The position numbers were made by a program, and so were the translations under genes. From JAFGJQ01 sp964586145 (GTDB lineage: Bacteria; Planctomycetota; Phycisphaerae; UBA1845), in NCBI GenBank assembly GCA_964586145.1, contig CAZPHH010000064.1, positions 1 to 28,596 on the forward strand: DNA of 28,596 nt. Direction: 5' to 3'. The notes beneath the pieces are model-generated. The model was not told where the DNA came from. It ran no database searches and saw only the letters and a program-made list of their open reading frames with translations. Positions 11,035-21,457 of this stretch are shown in pieces. Each line of letters opens with the position of its first letter. The stretch's first letter is position 1.

Positions 11035-12180
11035 CTATTCCGCATGGGCGGGCGTTGCGCCGACGATTTTCTGCGCGATGGCGCCGATGGCAGTCCGGAC
11101 GGGGTTGTCGGCGGAGAAGGCGTCGGCGGGGCGGCCCAGATCGAGCAGTTCGGAGACAAAGGCGTAGTCGTTGGGGACCCAGGCGAACACCGGCTTCTCG
11201 ATCGTCTCCTGGGCGTCCTCGATGGTGATGAGCCCGCGCGAGCCGTCGTGCCGGTTGACCACCACTTCGACCCGCTCCGGCGGGACGCCCAGCTCGGCCA
11301 GCGCGTCCATGTATCGTTTGGCGTTCCCGATGCTGAGCACGGAAAGCTGGCAGACGATGAGCATCAGGTCCGCCTGGTCCAGCACGGCGCGGGTGCAGGC
11401 GTCGATCTGACGGGGGAGATCCACGACGACGTGGGCGTAGCTTCCGGTCAGCAGGTCCATGACGCGGCGGACCAGCTCCGGCGTGACGCAGCGCTGCTGC
11501 CGGAGGGTCGCCGGCCGCGGCAGAATGGACACGTTGCAGGGGAACGTGGTCAGCGCCGCCTCGAGCACCGCGCGGTCCAGCTCGCCGTCCGCGTGCTCCT
11601 GCGCCAGGTCAAAGATGCTGAACTGCGGCTCGCAGTCAAACGTGACGGCCACCGTGCCGAATTGGAGGTCCAGGTCCGCGAGGATGCACCGCGTCCCCGA
11701 CTGCCGGGCAATCTCCAGCGCCAGCCCGCACGCAATGGACGTGGTGCCGCAGCCACCGGCGGCGCCGGCGACACAGACGCAACGTCCTGCTTTACGCGTC
11801 AGGCGGCACTTGCCGGCCACTCGCGCCAGGGCCGTGCCCAGATCACCCGGCTCGATCGGCTCGCACACGAACTGGTCGCAGCCGGCGCGCATGGCGGAGA
11901 GAATCACCTGCGGGCTCGTCTGGTGACTGGTCGCGATCAGCACGAGGTCCGGGTACCGCACGGAGACCTGGTCGATCACCTCCAGGACCGGCCCCGGGTC
12001 GGGATCCAGGTGGAAGAACACGAGCTTCGACTCCCGCTTCCGCAGGAGTTCCGCCAGTTGCTCCGGCGTGCCGACTTCGTGCGTCACCTCGAGCGTACTG
12101 GCCGCTCCGATCTGCTCGCGCAGCGCTTTGGAGGAGGCCGGCTCTGTGTTGTAGAGGCACGCCCTGCGGAAGCTGTTCAT
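11035..12180 (-). CDS. CpaE/TadZ-like protein: receiver-like domain plus MinD-type ATPase with altered Walker A
   Basis: From ATG 12178–12180 it is 381 residues. Residues about 1–120 have a receiver-like fold (FFHLDPDPG, then the strand LVLIATS, then GCDQFVCEP). A MinD/ParA-like domain follows, with the P-loop AGAAGGCGTTSIA near 138 and LADLDLQFG as the switch segment. The P-loop lacks both the signature Lys and the Walker Lys of KGGxGKT. CpaE/TadZ proteins often have an atypical loop here, so the family fit holds while ATP hydrolysis is doubtful. CpaE/TadZ proteins place Tad pilus machinery at the pole; no other tad gene is in the window. An upstream extension to 12231 is possible but less natural. 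No strong Shine-Dalgarno is visible. Confidence 0.82.
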   Translation of the reverse strand: MNSFRRACLYNTEPASSKALREQIGAASTLEVTHEVGTPEQLAELLRKRESKLVFFHLDPDPGPVLEVIDQVSVRYPDLVLIATSHQTSPQVILSAMRAGCDQFVCEPIEPGDLGTALARVAGKCRLTRKAGRCVCVAGAAGGCGTTSIACGLALEIARQSGTRCILADLDLQFGTVAVTFDCEPQFSIFDLAQEHADGELDRAVLEAALTTFPCNVSILPRPATLRQQRCVTPELVRRVMDLLTGSYAHVVVDLPRQIDACTRAVLDQADLMLIVCQLSVLSIGNAKRYMDALAELGVPPERVEVVVNRHDGSRGLITIEDAQETIEKPVFAWVPNDYAFVSELLDLGRPADAFSADNPVRTAIGAIAQKIVGATPAHAE

Positions 12181-12679
12181 GGGAATCGGAACCTGCGCAA
12201 CGCATCCCGGGGCAACGGTATGCCCGTACACGGACGTCTATCGGCTGTCGTGGGGGGCGGATTGCGATTACAGCGCCACTTATTGGGCACGGCACGACGG
12301 CTTCGCGAGGTTATCGAGACGCTGCACGACGCGACTCGTCGTCCGGGCGCCGTGGATTGCCCGAATAATCATGCCCAGCTCACCCCGTTACGCCGTGAAG
12401 CCTGCCCCGTACGTGTTCATCCGTATTTTGCGACGAACTTCGCAGTTTGCCGCTGTCGAAAAGGCGCATCGTGCAGCGGCACTTGAATGGGCAGGGGCAT
12501 CTCAAGCGTGGCGCGTTTGTTCACGACATAAGCCGGTAGGAGAACCGGGGGCGCGGTGCGCCCGTGAGTTGCCGTGACCACCACTGCTCGAGAGCCGTGG
12601 CCCAAGCGGGGGCGGCCTGCGGCCGTGGGGTGCGGGCATGGGTGGACGCGGTCCGGCGCCGGAGTCAGGGACACGCGAC
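12181..12679. promoter_or_regulatory. Divergent intergenic region between cpaE-like and HD-GYP genes
   Basis: About 500 nt containing the promoters of two divergent genes. Open frames inside lack recognisable patterns. A perfect hairpin, GGGCGC/GCGCCC with loop GGT, lies at 12549–12563. I could not recognise a c-di-GMP riboswitch. Confidence 0.45.
12549..12563. promoter_or_regulatory. Perfect GC-rich hairpin in the leader of the HD-GYP gene
   Basis: GGGCGC and GCGCCC pair around a GGT loop, about 117 nt before the chosen ATG. It may be an RNA structure or a protein-binding dyad; no downstream T-run supports a terminator. Confidence 0.35.
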
Positions 12680-14095
12680 ATGCAAGGTGCGGAATCCGTT
12701 GTGGTGAACCCGTCGCCGGCAGCAAACGCCGAGGGCAGCCCTGTCTCTTCGTCTCGCGCGGGGTATCTGCCGATTCCGCTCAAGCACATTCCCATCACGG
12801 TCCTGAACCAGATGCCGATTTATCTGAAAGCCCGCCCGGGATCGGAGAACGCGGTCCAGACGGGGGACGCGTTTTCGCTGTACGCCAGCGGGGTGGTTCC
12901 CTTCACGGAGCTGGATCGCCGGCGTCTGCAGGACAATCGGGTCCGCTTCATCTACGTCCGGACCTCGGATCAGCCCAGGCTGCAGAGGCAGTTGGAGAAG
13001 TGTCTGGCCGCGGTGGCCGCGGATCCGGAGACGCCGACGCCGGAAGCCTCCGCGCTCATCTACGAGACGAGCTACGAGCTGATTCACGAGGCCCTGTCGG
13101 AGCCGGGTCTGGAGAGCCTTTCCGGCTCGCTGAAGGAGGTGTCGCACGCGGTCTCCACGTTTGTGCTGCACCATAAGGACGCGTTTTCTCATCTGTTTGC
13201 CACCGCCCGGCACGATTTCTACACGGCGACGCACCTGGTCAACGTGGCCACGTGGATGGTTCCGCTGGCCTATCAGCTCGGGCATCAGGACAAGGACGAG
13301 CTGACCGCCATCGGCCAGGCGGGGCTTCTGCACGATGTCGGGAAGACGCGGATTCCGCCGGAGATCATCGCCAAGCCGGGCAAACTGTCGCCGGACGAGT
13401 TTGCGCAGGTGCAACGGCACGCGACCCTCGGCGGAGAGATGGTTCGGTCGGCCGGCGAGTTCTGCGAGCTGGTATCGACGGTGGCGCTTCAGCACCACGA
13501 GCGACAGGACGGAAGCGGGTATCCGTACGGACTCTCGGCGGGCACGATCCACCGGATCAGCCGGATCTGCGCGGTGGCGGATTCGTTCGACGCCATGACG
13601 GCGTTACGCCCGTACAAGGACCGTGCCCTGACAGTCCCCGAGGCGATGTCCATCCTTCAGAGCGAGACGCCGAGCAAGTACGACGCGGAGGTGGTCGAGG
13701 CGTGGATCGGGCTGATCCAGCCCGAAGGGAGCCGACCGAAGGAGGCGCCGGAGTCGGACGCGAACCGGCGTGGGCACGCGCGGTACACGTTCCGCTGTCC
13801 GGCCCGGGTGATCGAGCTGGATTGGACCCGGGAGGGGGGAGGGACGCCTTCGCCCGTTCTGATGGTGACGCACAGTCTCTCCCGAAGCGGCATCGGACTG
13901 TGCAGCCCCGTTCCGATCCACAGGGGCCGGCGCATCCGCATCCAACTCAAGGTTCGAACCGCCGCTCGCGAGCATCTCGAGGGAACGGTGGTCCGGTGCC
14001 AGGCCCTGTCCGGCGGCTCATTCGACATCGGAGTGATGTTCACGCAGCAGAGCGCGGACCTGACGGCCATGCGCGCGGGCTCCGACGGTCGGTAG
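12680..14095 (+). CDS. HD-GYP cyclic-di-GMP phosphodiesterase fused to a C-terminal PilZ domain
   Basis: Expected to degrade cyclic-di-GMP, with a second c-di-GMP-binding module on the same chain. From ATG 12680 it is 471 residues. Residues about 30–110 form an N-terminal region (IYLKARPGSE, RFIYVRTSDQ) of the kind often preceding HD-GYP domains. The HD-GYP core has ATHLVNVA, the HDVGK metal site near 218, and HHERQDGSGYP near 275–281, so the catalytic residues are intact. RRGHARYTF near 365 begins a PilZ-like domain, with LSRSGIGL further on. No transmembrane segment is seen. The start at 12680 is preferred over 12638, though neither has a strong ribosome site. The divergent neighbour is a CpaE-like protein, which would fit a surface or pilus role; that link is inferred. 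Confidence 0.92.
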   Translation: MQGAESVVVNPSPAANAEGSPVSSSRAGYLPIPLKHIPITVLNQMPIYLKARPGSENAVQTGDAFSLYASGVVPFTELDRRRLQDNRVRFIYVRTSDQPRLQRQLEKCLAAVAADPETPTPEASALIYETSYELIHEALSEPGLESLSGSLKEVSHAVSTFVLHHKDAFSHLFATARHDFYTATHLVNVATWMVPLAYQLGHQDKDELTAIGQAGLLHDVGKTRIPPEIIAKPGKLSPDEFAQVQRHATLGGEMVRSAGEFCELVSTVALQHHERQDGSGYPYGLSAGTIHRISRICAVADSFDAMTALRPYKDRALTVPEAMSILQSETPSKYDAEVVEAWIGLIQPEGSRPKEAPESDANRRGHARYTFRCPARVIELDWTREGGGTPSPVLMVTHSLSRSGIGLCSPVPIHRGRRIRIQLKVRTAAREHLEGTVVRCQALSGGSFDIGVMFTQQSADLTAMRAGSDGR

Positions 14096-14128
14096 CGCGG
14101 CGGCCCCCCGAAGGCCGAGCCCGGCGCC

Positions 14129-14155
14129 GGGTCCGACCCGGGCCGGACGGGACCC
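14129..14155. terminator. Possible bidirectional terminator between HD-GYP and BatA-like genes
   Basis: GGGTCC and GGACCC arms enclose an inner GTCCG/CGGAC stem in the 110-nt gap between two convergent 3' ends. No T-run follows. Confidence 0.4.
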
Positions 14156-14205
14156 TGCCGAACAATTCGCACGTTCACCGCGCGGAGGAATGGAAGCGTT
14201 ACACG

Positions 14206-16284
14206 TCACACGAAGACGCGCTTGTTGTAGATGATCCACTCCAGCAGCACGAGGGCCAGCGCGGCCAGCAGCACGTAGGGCCAGAGCGGCTTCTGGACCT
14301 TCTGGACGCCCTTGGTGCCGGCCACCGCCTCGGCGCCCAGCGCGAACTGCTCGTTGGGGGCGACGTTGCTTTCCGTCGCGCTGAAAAGGTTTACGGCGAA
14401 GCGCTCCTGCCCGGGCGTGGTGGGCGTCACGCGGTACACGCCGACCGTGCGAGTCTGGGCGTACGGCACCGTGTCGGAACCCAGCGTGTCGACTGTGTCC
14501 GTCCGGCCGTCCGGGCGGCGGACGGTCACCTTCGACGCCCTGCCGGTGACGGGGATCAGCATCGGTTCGCCCGGCCAGACGTTGCCCTGCCCGCTGGTGG
14601 CCAGCGTGGCGGCCAGATACTGCACCGCGTTGTAGCAGAACATGGGGAAGTGCGTCTGGGTGACCCAGAACGTGTTGAGCACGGGCTCGCCGGTTTCGTC
14701 GTCGGCCGCCACCAGCGAAAACGCCGAGATGAGGTACTGCCGGCCCTCGCGCGAGAGGTAGACGAGAACCGGTGACGTTTCGCCGTCGATCAGACGGGTC
14801 GCCTCCGGCGGCACGGTCAGTCGCCGCCATTGAAGCACCTGGATGTTCTCCACGGCCACGTGGCGGAGGACGGGGTGGGTCTCGTCCCAGTTCACGAAGA
14901 TTTCGTTGCGGACCGGGTCGGCGGCTTCGACGCCCTCGATCTGCGGCACGCTGCCCCAGAAGAAGTAGTTGCCGGCGGGCAGGCGGCGGGTGGAGTGCCG
15001 GTCGAACATGACCAGGTCAAAGCGGGAGCGCGGGCCGTCGAGCAGCGTCTCGTCGTCCGCCTTTTCGTATTCCTCGGGCGTCATGCGGGTCAGACGGACG
15101 GGCAGCGTCTGCATGACCCGGTCCAGGAAGAGGTTGCCCTCGCTGACCATCAGAAGTTCGGTGTTCCGCGGCGGACGGATGACGGTCCAGGCCCGGTTGT
15201 CGGCCTGCAGCGCGTCATCGATGCGGATTCGCACCTCGATTTCGCCGCCCCCGCCGAACGTCACGTTCTGGAATGTGACGGCAGCGGTGCTGCCCGGCGG
15301 CGGGCCGGTCTGCCGGGCGGCGCGAGACACGCCACCCGCCGCGGGCGCCGCTCCTTCTTCGCCGTCCGCCGCGGGCGGCACGAGGCCCGGCTCCAACTGC
15401 GACAGCGTCTGCACGCTTTCCAGCGTGCCCTCCAGGTACAGCATGACGTCGAGGTTGCGCACGGGTCCCTCGCCGAAGTTGCGGACCTCGGCGAACACCT
15501 CGACCTGGCCGGGGCGCTCGTAGTGGCGTCGGGCCTCCATGGCGACGATGCCCACGTTGTCGGTCCGGCGGGCGACGTTGATGATCTCCATGTTCTCCGT
15601 CCTGAAACGCTGGCTGACCACCTGGTCAGCGTCCTGCACACGGCCGTCGGTGATGAGCACCACGCCGGCGGCGGACGTCAGGTCCGGGGCCAGAACCCCG
15701 CCGCCCTCTTCCGAGCGGTCGATCACGAGGTTGGTGGCGTGGGCCTCGGCCAGCGCGAGCGCTTCGGTCAGGGTGGAGAGGCTTTCGGTCGGTTCGATGC
15801 CGTCGATGCGGGCTTTCAGGGCGGCCCTGTCGGTGTCAAAGCTGGAGAGGATGGCCGCCTTGTCCGAGAAGGCGATGACCATGGCCTGGGCGCCGTCCTT
15901 CATGTTGTCAATGACGCGCCCGGCTTGCTGCTTTGCGATCTCCAGACGGGTCCGGCCGTCCTCCTCTCGCACATTCATGGACGCGGACTGGTCGATCATG
16001 AGAATGACGGTGCCTTCGTGAGTCTGCTGGGCTTCCAGGATGGGTTTGCCCAGGGCGAACGCGGCCAGCAGCAGCACGAGCAGTTGGAGCAGCATCAGCA
16101 GGTTGCGGCGCAGGCGCTGGAAGGGCGAGTTCACGTGCAGGTCCTGCACGGCCCGCTTCCAGAGCAGGGTCGAGGGGATGGGCTGCTCGCGCCGCTTGAG
16201 CTTGAGGAAATACAGGGCGACCAGGGGCGGTACGGTGGCCGCCGCTGCGTATGCGATGATGTGCCAGCCGGAAAGGAAGTTCAT
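14206..16284 (-). CDS. BatA-like membrane protein with von Willebrand factor A domain
   Basis: A 692-residue inner-membrane protein and last gene of the eight-gene operon. The N-terminus has the BatA-type pair of helices around a basic segment (LYFLKLKRREQPIPSTLLW, then LLQLLVLLLAAFALGKP). A VWA domain begins near residue 92 with the MIDAS motif in DQSAS, and VVLITDG follows further on. A long extracytoplasmic region is followed by one helix near the end (VLLAALALVLLEW) and a short cytoplasmic tail ending in KRVFV. VWA proteins next to MoxR and DUF58 are thought to act as adaptors for the AAA+ ATPase; a substrate is not known. GAGG lies 5 nt before the ATG, and the DUF58 stop is 15 nt upstream. 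Confidence 0.88.
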   Translation of the reverse strand: MNFLSGWHIIAYAAAATVPPLVALYFLKLKRREQPIPSTLLWKRAVQDLHVNSPFQRLRRNLLMLLQLLVLLLAAFALGKPILEAQQTHEGTVILMIDQSASMNVREEDGRTRLEIAKQQAGRVIDNMKDGAQAMVIAFSDKAAILSSFDTDRAALKARIDGIEPTESLSTLTEALALAEAHATNLVIDRSEEGGGVLAPDLTSAAGVVLITDGRVQDADQVVSQRFRTENMEIINVARRTDNVGIVAMEARRHYERPGQVEVFAEVRNFGEGPVRNLDVMLYLEGTLESVQTLSQLEPGLVPPAADGEEGAAPAAGGVSRAARQTGPPPGSTAAVTFQNVTFGGGGEIEVRIRIDDALQADNRAWTVIRPPRNTELLMVSEGNLFLDRVMQTLPVRLTRMTPEEYEKADDETLLDGPRSRFDLVMFDRHSTRRLPAGNYFFWGSVPQIEGVEAADPVRNEIFVNWDETHPVLRHVAVENIQVLQWRRLTVPPEATRLIDGETSPVLVYLSREGRQYLISAFSLVAADDETGEPVLNTFWVTQTHFPMFCYNAVQYLAATLATSGQGNVWPGEPMLIPVTGRASKVTVRRPDGRTDTVDTLGSDTVPYAQTRTVGVYRVTPTTPGQERFAVNLFSATESNVAPNEQFALGAEAVAGTKGVQKVQKPLWPYVLLAALALVLLEWIIYNKRVFV

Positions 16285-16299
16285 CGCCGCCTCGTTCTC

Positions 16300-17202
16300 C
16301 TACCGCAGCAGCCCGCGCTGCCGCAGGTACGACAGGATCACCTGGTCAAAACCCACGTCCGTGCTCGTGAAGAGATACGCGACGCCCCGCCGCGTGCAGT
16401 ATTCCCGGAGCGATTCGCAGAAGGCCCGCAGCGTCTGCCGGTAGCGGTGGAGCAGGGCCTGGCTGACGGTGATCTCCGCCACGTCGTCGTCCTCCACGTC
16501 CACCAGCCGCAGGTCGCCGGCCAGTTGCGGGTTCACCTCGTCCGGCGAGAGCACCTGGACGCAGTACAGGTCCAGGTTGCGGCCCAGCAGGTACCGAAGC
16601 CCCTGCTCAAACCCGCCCTTCTCGAGAAAATCGCTGATGACCAGCAGCACGCCCGGCTGCGGGTGCCGCACGGCGTACTGTTTGCAGGCGGCGGCCAGGT
16701 TGCTCACGCCCTCGCCGGGCAGGTTCCGCAGGAAGTCCACCGCCCGGGCCATCAGCCGCTTGCCGCGCAGGCCGGCCATCTCGGCCACCAGCCCGTTCGC
16801 GTAGCCGTAGAGGCTGACGCGGTCGTAGTTGGACAGCCCGATGTAGGCCAGGGCGGCGGCGATCTGCTTGGCGTATTTGAGCTTGGCGGGGCTGCCCCAG
16901 TCCATGCTGCGGGAGGCGTCGATGAGGAGGCTGACGTGCAGGTCCTCCTCCTCGAGAAAGAGCTTGAGGAAAAGCCGGTCCAGCCGGGCGTAGATGTTCC
17001 AGTCGAGGAAGCGCAGGTCGTCGCCGACGACGTAGTTGCGGTAGTCGGCGAACTCGACGGACTCGCCCTTGCGCTTGCTGCGGCGTTCGCCCCGCATTTT
17101 GCCCGCGAAGATTTTTCGCGAGACGATCTCCAACTGCTCGATCCGGCTCAGAAACCCCGGATCCAGCAGGTCGTCGTCTTTCTTCTCCACTGCCGTCGCC
17201 AT
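16300..17202 (-). CDS. DUF58 domain protein
   Basis: A 300-residue protein of the DUF58 family, which usually pairs with MoxR ATPases. The family signature is clear: VEFADYRNYVVGDDLRFLDW near 49–68, then LLIDASRSMDWGS near 90, a VWA-like fold with its DxSxS motif. No transmembrane helix, so cytoplasmic. AAGGAG lies 9 nt before the ATG and the preceding moxR stop (TAA at 17216–17218) overlaps this ribosome site, which suggests coupled translation. A direct role is unknown. Confidence 0.92.
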   Translation of the reverse strand: MATAVEKKDDDLLDPGFLSRIEQLEIVSRKIFAGKMRGERRSKRKGESVEFADYRNYVVGDDLRFLDWNIYARLDRLFLKLFLEEEDLHVSLLIDASRSMDWGSPAKLKYAKQIAAALAYIGLSNYDRVSLYGYANGLVAEMAGLRGKRLMARAVDFLRNLPGEGVSNLAAACKQYAVRHPQPGVLLVISDFLEKGGFEQGLRYLLGRNLDLYCVQVLSPDEVNPQLAGDLRLVDVEDDDVAEITVSQALLHRYRQTLRAFCESLREYCTRRGVAYLFTSTDVGFDQVILSYLRQRGLLR

Positions 17203-17215
17203 CTGCCGCCGCTCC

Positions 17216-18235
<1,020 letters not shown>

Positions 18236-18259
18236 GTTGGGGCTCCTGTATCCGCAGTC

Positions 18260-18278
18260 GCGCCGCCTCGGGCGGCGC
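18260..18278 (-). terminator. Perfect 8-bp GC hairpin between the large VWA gene and moxR
   Basis: GCGCCGCC and GGCGGCGC pair around a 3-nt loop, overlapping the last base of the VWA stop codon at 18278–18280. It lacks a T-run, so it may be an attenuator or an RNA-stabilising or processing element that sets the level of moxR and later genes rather than a full terminator. Confidence 0.5.
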
Positions 18279-21200
18279 TAGTCCTTGCGCTCCTCATCCG
18301 ATTCGCCGTCCAGGTCGCGCCGGGCCCGTCGCTTGGCCCGCAGCAGACGCGAGGTGACGTCGTCGGCCTCGTCCTTTGATTCGTCGGCGCCGAGCCCGGC
18401 GGGCGGACGGCGTTTCTCCTTGTATTCCGGCTGGGCCCGGGCGCCGCCGAGCGCGTCGTGCAGATCGCCGGGCGGGGTCGTCGGGCCGGCGGCGCCGGGT
18501 TCGTAGCGGGCCGTTCGATCGGGCGCCGGCTCCTGGGGGCCGGGCTGGCCGCGGCCGGTCCGCTCTTCGCGTACGCGTTCGCGCGTGGTCTTGAGTTGTC
18601 CCAGGGCGGTGGTGCTGCGTTGTCCGGCGCCGCCCAGAACGGCCACCGTGTGCGTGATGGAGGCGAACATCGGGCCGATGGACCGGTAGCGGATGCTCCA
18701 GCCGACCAGTTCGGCGAGCAGAATCGACCCGACGACGCCCCAGAAGCCGGAGTAGGCGGTGCCCACGCCGTACAGAAGAAAGACCAGAAGCACGACCTCA
18801 AACAGGATGGAGAAGGCCGGCCAGCTCGCCAGCCGCCGCAGGGCCACGTCCACCAGGAACAGCGGCAACAGCAGCCAGGCGAGGGTCCAATCCCACACCG
18901 GCTGTCGCGACACGGTCGGCGGCAGGTCATGGCTGAACAGGTCCACACCGGCGGGGTTGCCGATGTCGTCCAGCCAGCGGCCGCCGGTGATTTCCTGCAC
19001 CTGCCGCAGGATGGCCTCATTGGTGGACAGCTCGCGGAACTCGGGCGAGAAGGGGACGGACGCCCCGGTGTGGATGGCGCCCAGCTCCTCTCCGCTGTGC
19101 CGCACGTTGACACTGGCGATGTACTGGCCGGTCTGGTCCACGCCGAAGGCGGCTTCGTAGCGGCCGGGGCCGATCTGGCTGAAATACAGGGGTTCCACGG
19201 ATTGGTCCGGCCGGATGACGCCGCCGGGCAGGTCGAGGAAGTTCAGGTAGCCGGCGTCCTTGTCCAGGGCCTCCACGATGACGCGGCCGCGGTTGCCTTC
19301 CACCTTGGTGTACACTTCGAAGTTGGCGGGCGACTCCTGCCGCATGGACCAGCGTACGATCTGCGCCCAGAGCTTCGCGAAGCTGGGCCACCGGGTCCAT
19401 TCCGGCCCCCATCGCGGCCAGAACCCGCTGGTGAAAGCCACGCTCTTGCCCAACTCGTACTGCCAGTGGGCGAGCACGGGGTCCGGGCCGTCCTTGGTCA
19501 TGCGGACCAGGGGCACCAGGGCCATCGGCTTGGGCGAGGTGAGGACCAGGCCGTTCAGGGCGGGCAGGCCGTCGTCCGCGCGGATGCCGGTGAGGACCTC
19601 GCTGAAGGCGTATTGCACCTGCGGGGTGAACCGCTGCTCGTCGATGAGCGAGCGGCGCACGATTTGCGATTCCTTCACGAAGATCTGGGGCAGCGTACGC
19701 GGGTTGCGGCAGGCGTAGAACCGTCCCTTGGTGGCCTTGGCGATGTTGATCAGGGTGGGCTCCACGACGTGCTGGCCGTAGCCGATCCCGACGGTGCTGC
19801 ACGTGATCTTCGCGTCCACCATCGATTGGAGGGTCCCGCCGGTCGGTGGGCTGGGGTCACCGTCGCTGATGATAATCATGTGCTTCTGGGCGGCGTCGGT
19901 CTTCACGAGCTGCCGGACCGCCTCGACCATGGCGGAGTCAAAGTCGGGCATGTCGCCGATCTGCATGACGTCGATCAGGCGCTTGATCCGCACCTTGTCG
20001 GCGGACGGCCCCAGCGGCACGGCCCAGTTCACGCCCATGGGGGACCAGGTGTAGGCGATGACGCCGAAGTAGTCGCGGGAGCTGATGGTGTCGAGCGACT
20101 TCTTGGCCACCTCCTTGCCATAGGTGTTCCCCCGCGGGATCTCGCAACTGTGCATGATGATGACCAGGGCGCCGCGCGGGATCACCTTCTTGTGCTTGAT
20201 CTCGAAGGTGACCGGCATGACCTCTTCCACCGGGGTGCCCATCCAGCCGCCCGCACCGAACGACTCGTCCCCGCCCAGCATGACCAGCCCGCCGCCGAGG
20301 TCCTTCACATAGGACGCCAGCATTTCGAGCTGTTCGTCGGTGAACACGTGGGCGGGCACGTTGGAGAGGACGACGGCGGAGTAGTTCAGCATCTGCAGCA
20401 GGTCCAGCGTCGCGTCGTCCGCCGTAATGTGCAGCAGGTCGATGTCTACCTTCTCGCTGCGCAGGGCGTCCACGAACACCTGGTCGTACGTGGGGTCCAT
20501 GGACAGAACGAGCGCCCGCCGCTTGCCCGCGACGAAACTGAACGTGGTGGCGCTGTTGTTCTCGGCGATGGCGTCCGCGGCCCGACCGCCTTCCGGCACG
20601 AACCGGGCCTCGAATCGCTGGGGCCCGCCCGCGCGGATGGGCACACGAACCAGAAACACGTTGTCGCCGGGCTCCAACTGCACGCGGCTGAACTCCGGCG
20701 GCAGAATGACCTGCTGCCCGTTGTGGTAGAGGTCGATCCGGCCCACCGCCCGCTGTCGAGACGTGATCACCATGCGGATGGGAACCTGCTCGCCCTCCTC
20801 CACCAGGTTCGGCGCCACCATCCGGTCGAAGTAGATTTCGTTCGTGTGCTCGTACCAGAGGGGGACCACGTCAATCACCGCCCCGCCGGACCGGGCCGAT
20901 GCGGCCTCCTGCAGCAGGTCGCCCATGTTGTCGTTGCCGTCGGTAATCAGGACGATCCGCTTGGCGGCGTCGGCCGGGAAGATGGCCATGGCCATCCGCA
21001 GGGCGCTGGCGATGTCCGTCCGGTCCGGGTTGGGCATTTTGGGCAGCCGGCCCACCTCCAGGTAGTACCCCCCTTCGTAGGGCGGCTGCTGAACGTAGGC
21101 ATGGCGGGCGAAGTCGATCACGCCCACCCGGTCCCGCGGCGGGCACGACTTGCTCGCTTCCGCGATGAATCCCTCCTGCAGAAGCTGCTTCTCATCCGGA

Positions 21201-21457
21201 ACGCTGTCCGACCGGTCCATCAGAAACAGCACGGTCAGCTTGTCGCTTTCGCGGACGGAGACGATCTGGGCCAGGCAGATCGCCAGGGTCACGATCACCA
21301 GGCTGCGCAGGAGCAGGGCCAGCCCGCGGCGCACGGGGTCCAGCCCGGCCAGGCTCCGCCGCGACAGCCACACCAGGACCGGCACCAGCAGGCACAGCCA
21401 GAGCCACCGCGGGTGCTCAAACGCGAAGGGAAGTTGCAGTGCGAGCAAATCGCTCAT
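18278..21457 (-). CDS. Large membrane protein with VWA and glutamine-amidotransferase-like domains (1059 aa)
   Basis: N-terminal helices at about 16–32 and 44–64 precede a VWA domain with DRSDS near 80 and LITDGND. A beta-rich middle region leads to an amidotransferase-like fold (VVLSNVPAHVFTDEQLEMLASY; GGDESFGAGGW near 395) whose nucleophile Cys I do not see. A second VWA-like stretch begins near 430 (IIMHSCEIPRG; IISDGDPSPP). Near 855–920 there are more helices, then a highly charged tail of about 130 residues that should be cytoplasmic. This matches the PF07090-like 'putative glutamine amidotransferase' membrane proteins common near MoxR genes. It starts at ATG 21455–21457, sharing ATGA with the NHL gene stop. 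Function is unknown; a cell-envelope role with MoxR is inferred. Confidence 0.87.
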   Translation of the reverse strand: MSDLLALQLPFAFEHPRWLWLCLLVPVLVWLSRRSLAGLDPVRRGLALLLRSLVIVTLAICLAQIVSVRESDKLTVLFLMDRSDSVPDEKQLLQEGFIAEASKSCPPRDRVGVIDFARHAYVQQPPYEGGYYLEVGRLPKMPNPDRTDIASALRMAMAIFPADAAKRIVLITDGNDNMGDLLQEAASARSGGAVIDVVPLWYEHTNEIYFDRMVAPNLVEEGEQVPIRMVITSRQRAVGRIDLYHNGQQVILPPEFSRVQLEPGDNVFLVRVPIRAGGPQRFEARFVPEGGRAADAIAENNSATTFSFVAGKRRALVLSMDPTYDQVFVDALRSEKVDIDLLHITADDATLDLLQMLNYSAVVLSNVPAHVFTDEQLEMLASYVKDLGGGLVMLGGDESFGAGGWMGTPVEEVMPVTFEIKHKKVIPRGALVIIMHSCEIPRGNTYGKEVAKKSLDTISSRDYFGVIAYTWSPMGVNWAVPLGPSADKVRIKRLIDVMQIGDMPDFDSAMVEAVRQLVKTDAAQKHMIIISDGDPSPPTGGTLQSMVDAKITCSTVGIGYGQHVVEPTLINIAKATKGRFYACRNPRTLPQIFVKESQIVRRSLIDEQRFTPQVQYAFSEVLTGIRADDGLPALNGLVLTSPKPMALVPLVRMTKDGPDPVLAHWQYELGKSVAFTSGFWPRWGPEWTRWPSFAKLWAQIVRWSMRQESPANFEVYTKVEGNRGRVIVEALDKDAGYLNFLDLPGGVIRPDQSVEPLYFSQIGPGRYEAAFGVDQTGQYIASVNVRHSGEELGAIHTGASVPFSPEFRELSTNEAILRQVQEITGGRWLDDIGNPAGVDLFSHDLPPTVSRQPVWDWTLAWLLLPLFLVDVALRRLASWPAFSILFEVVLLVFLLYGVGTAYSGFWGVVGSILLAELVGWSIRYRSIGPMFASITHTVAVLGGAGQRSTTALGQLKTTRERVREERTGRGQPGPQEPAPDRTARYEPGAAGPTTPPGDLHDALGGARAQPEYKEKRRPPAGLGADESKDEADDVTSRLLRAKRRARRDLDGESDEERKD

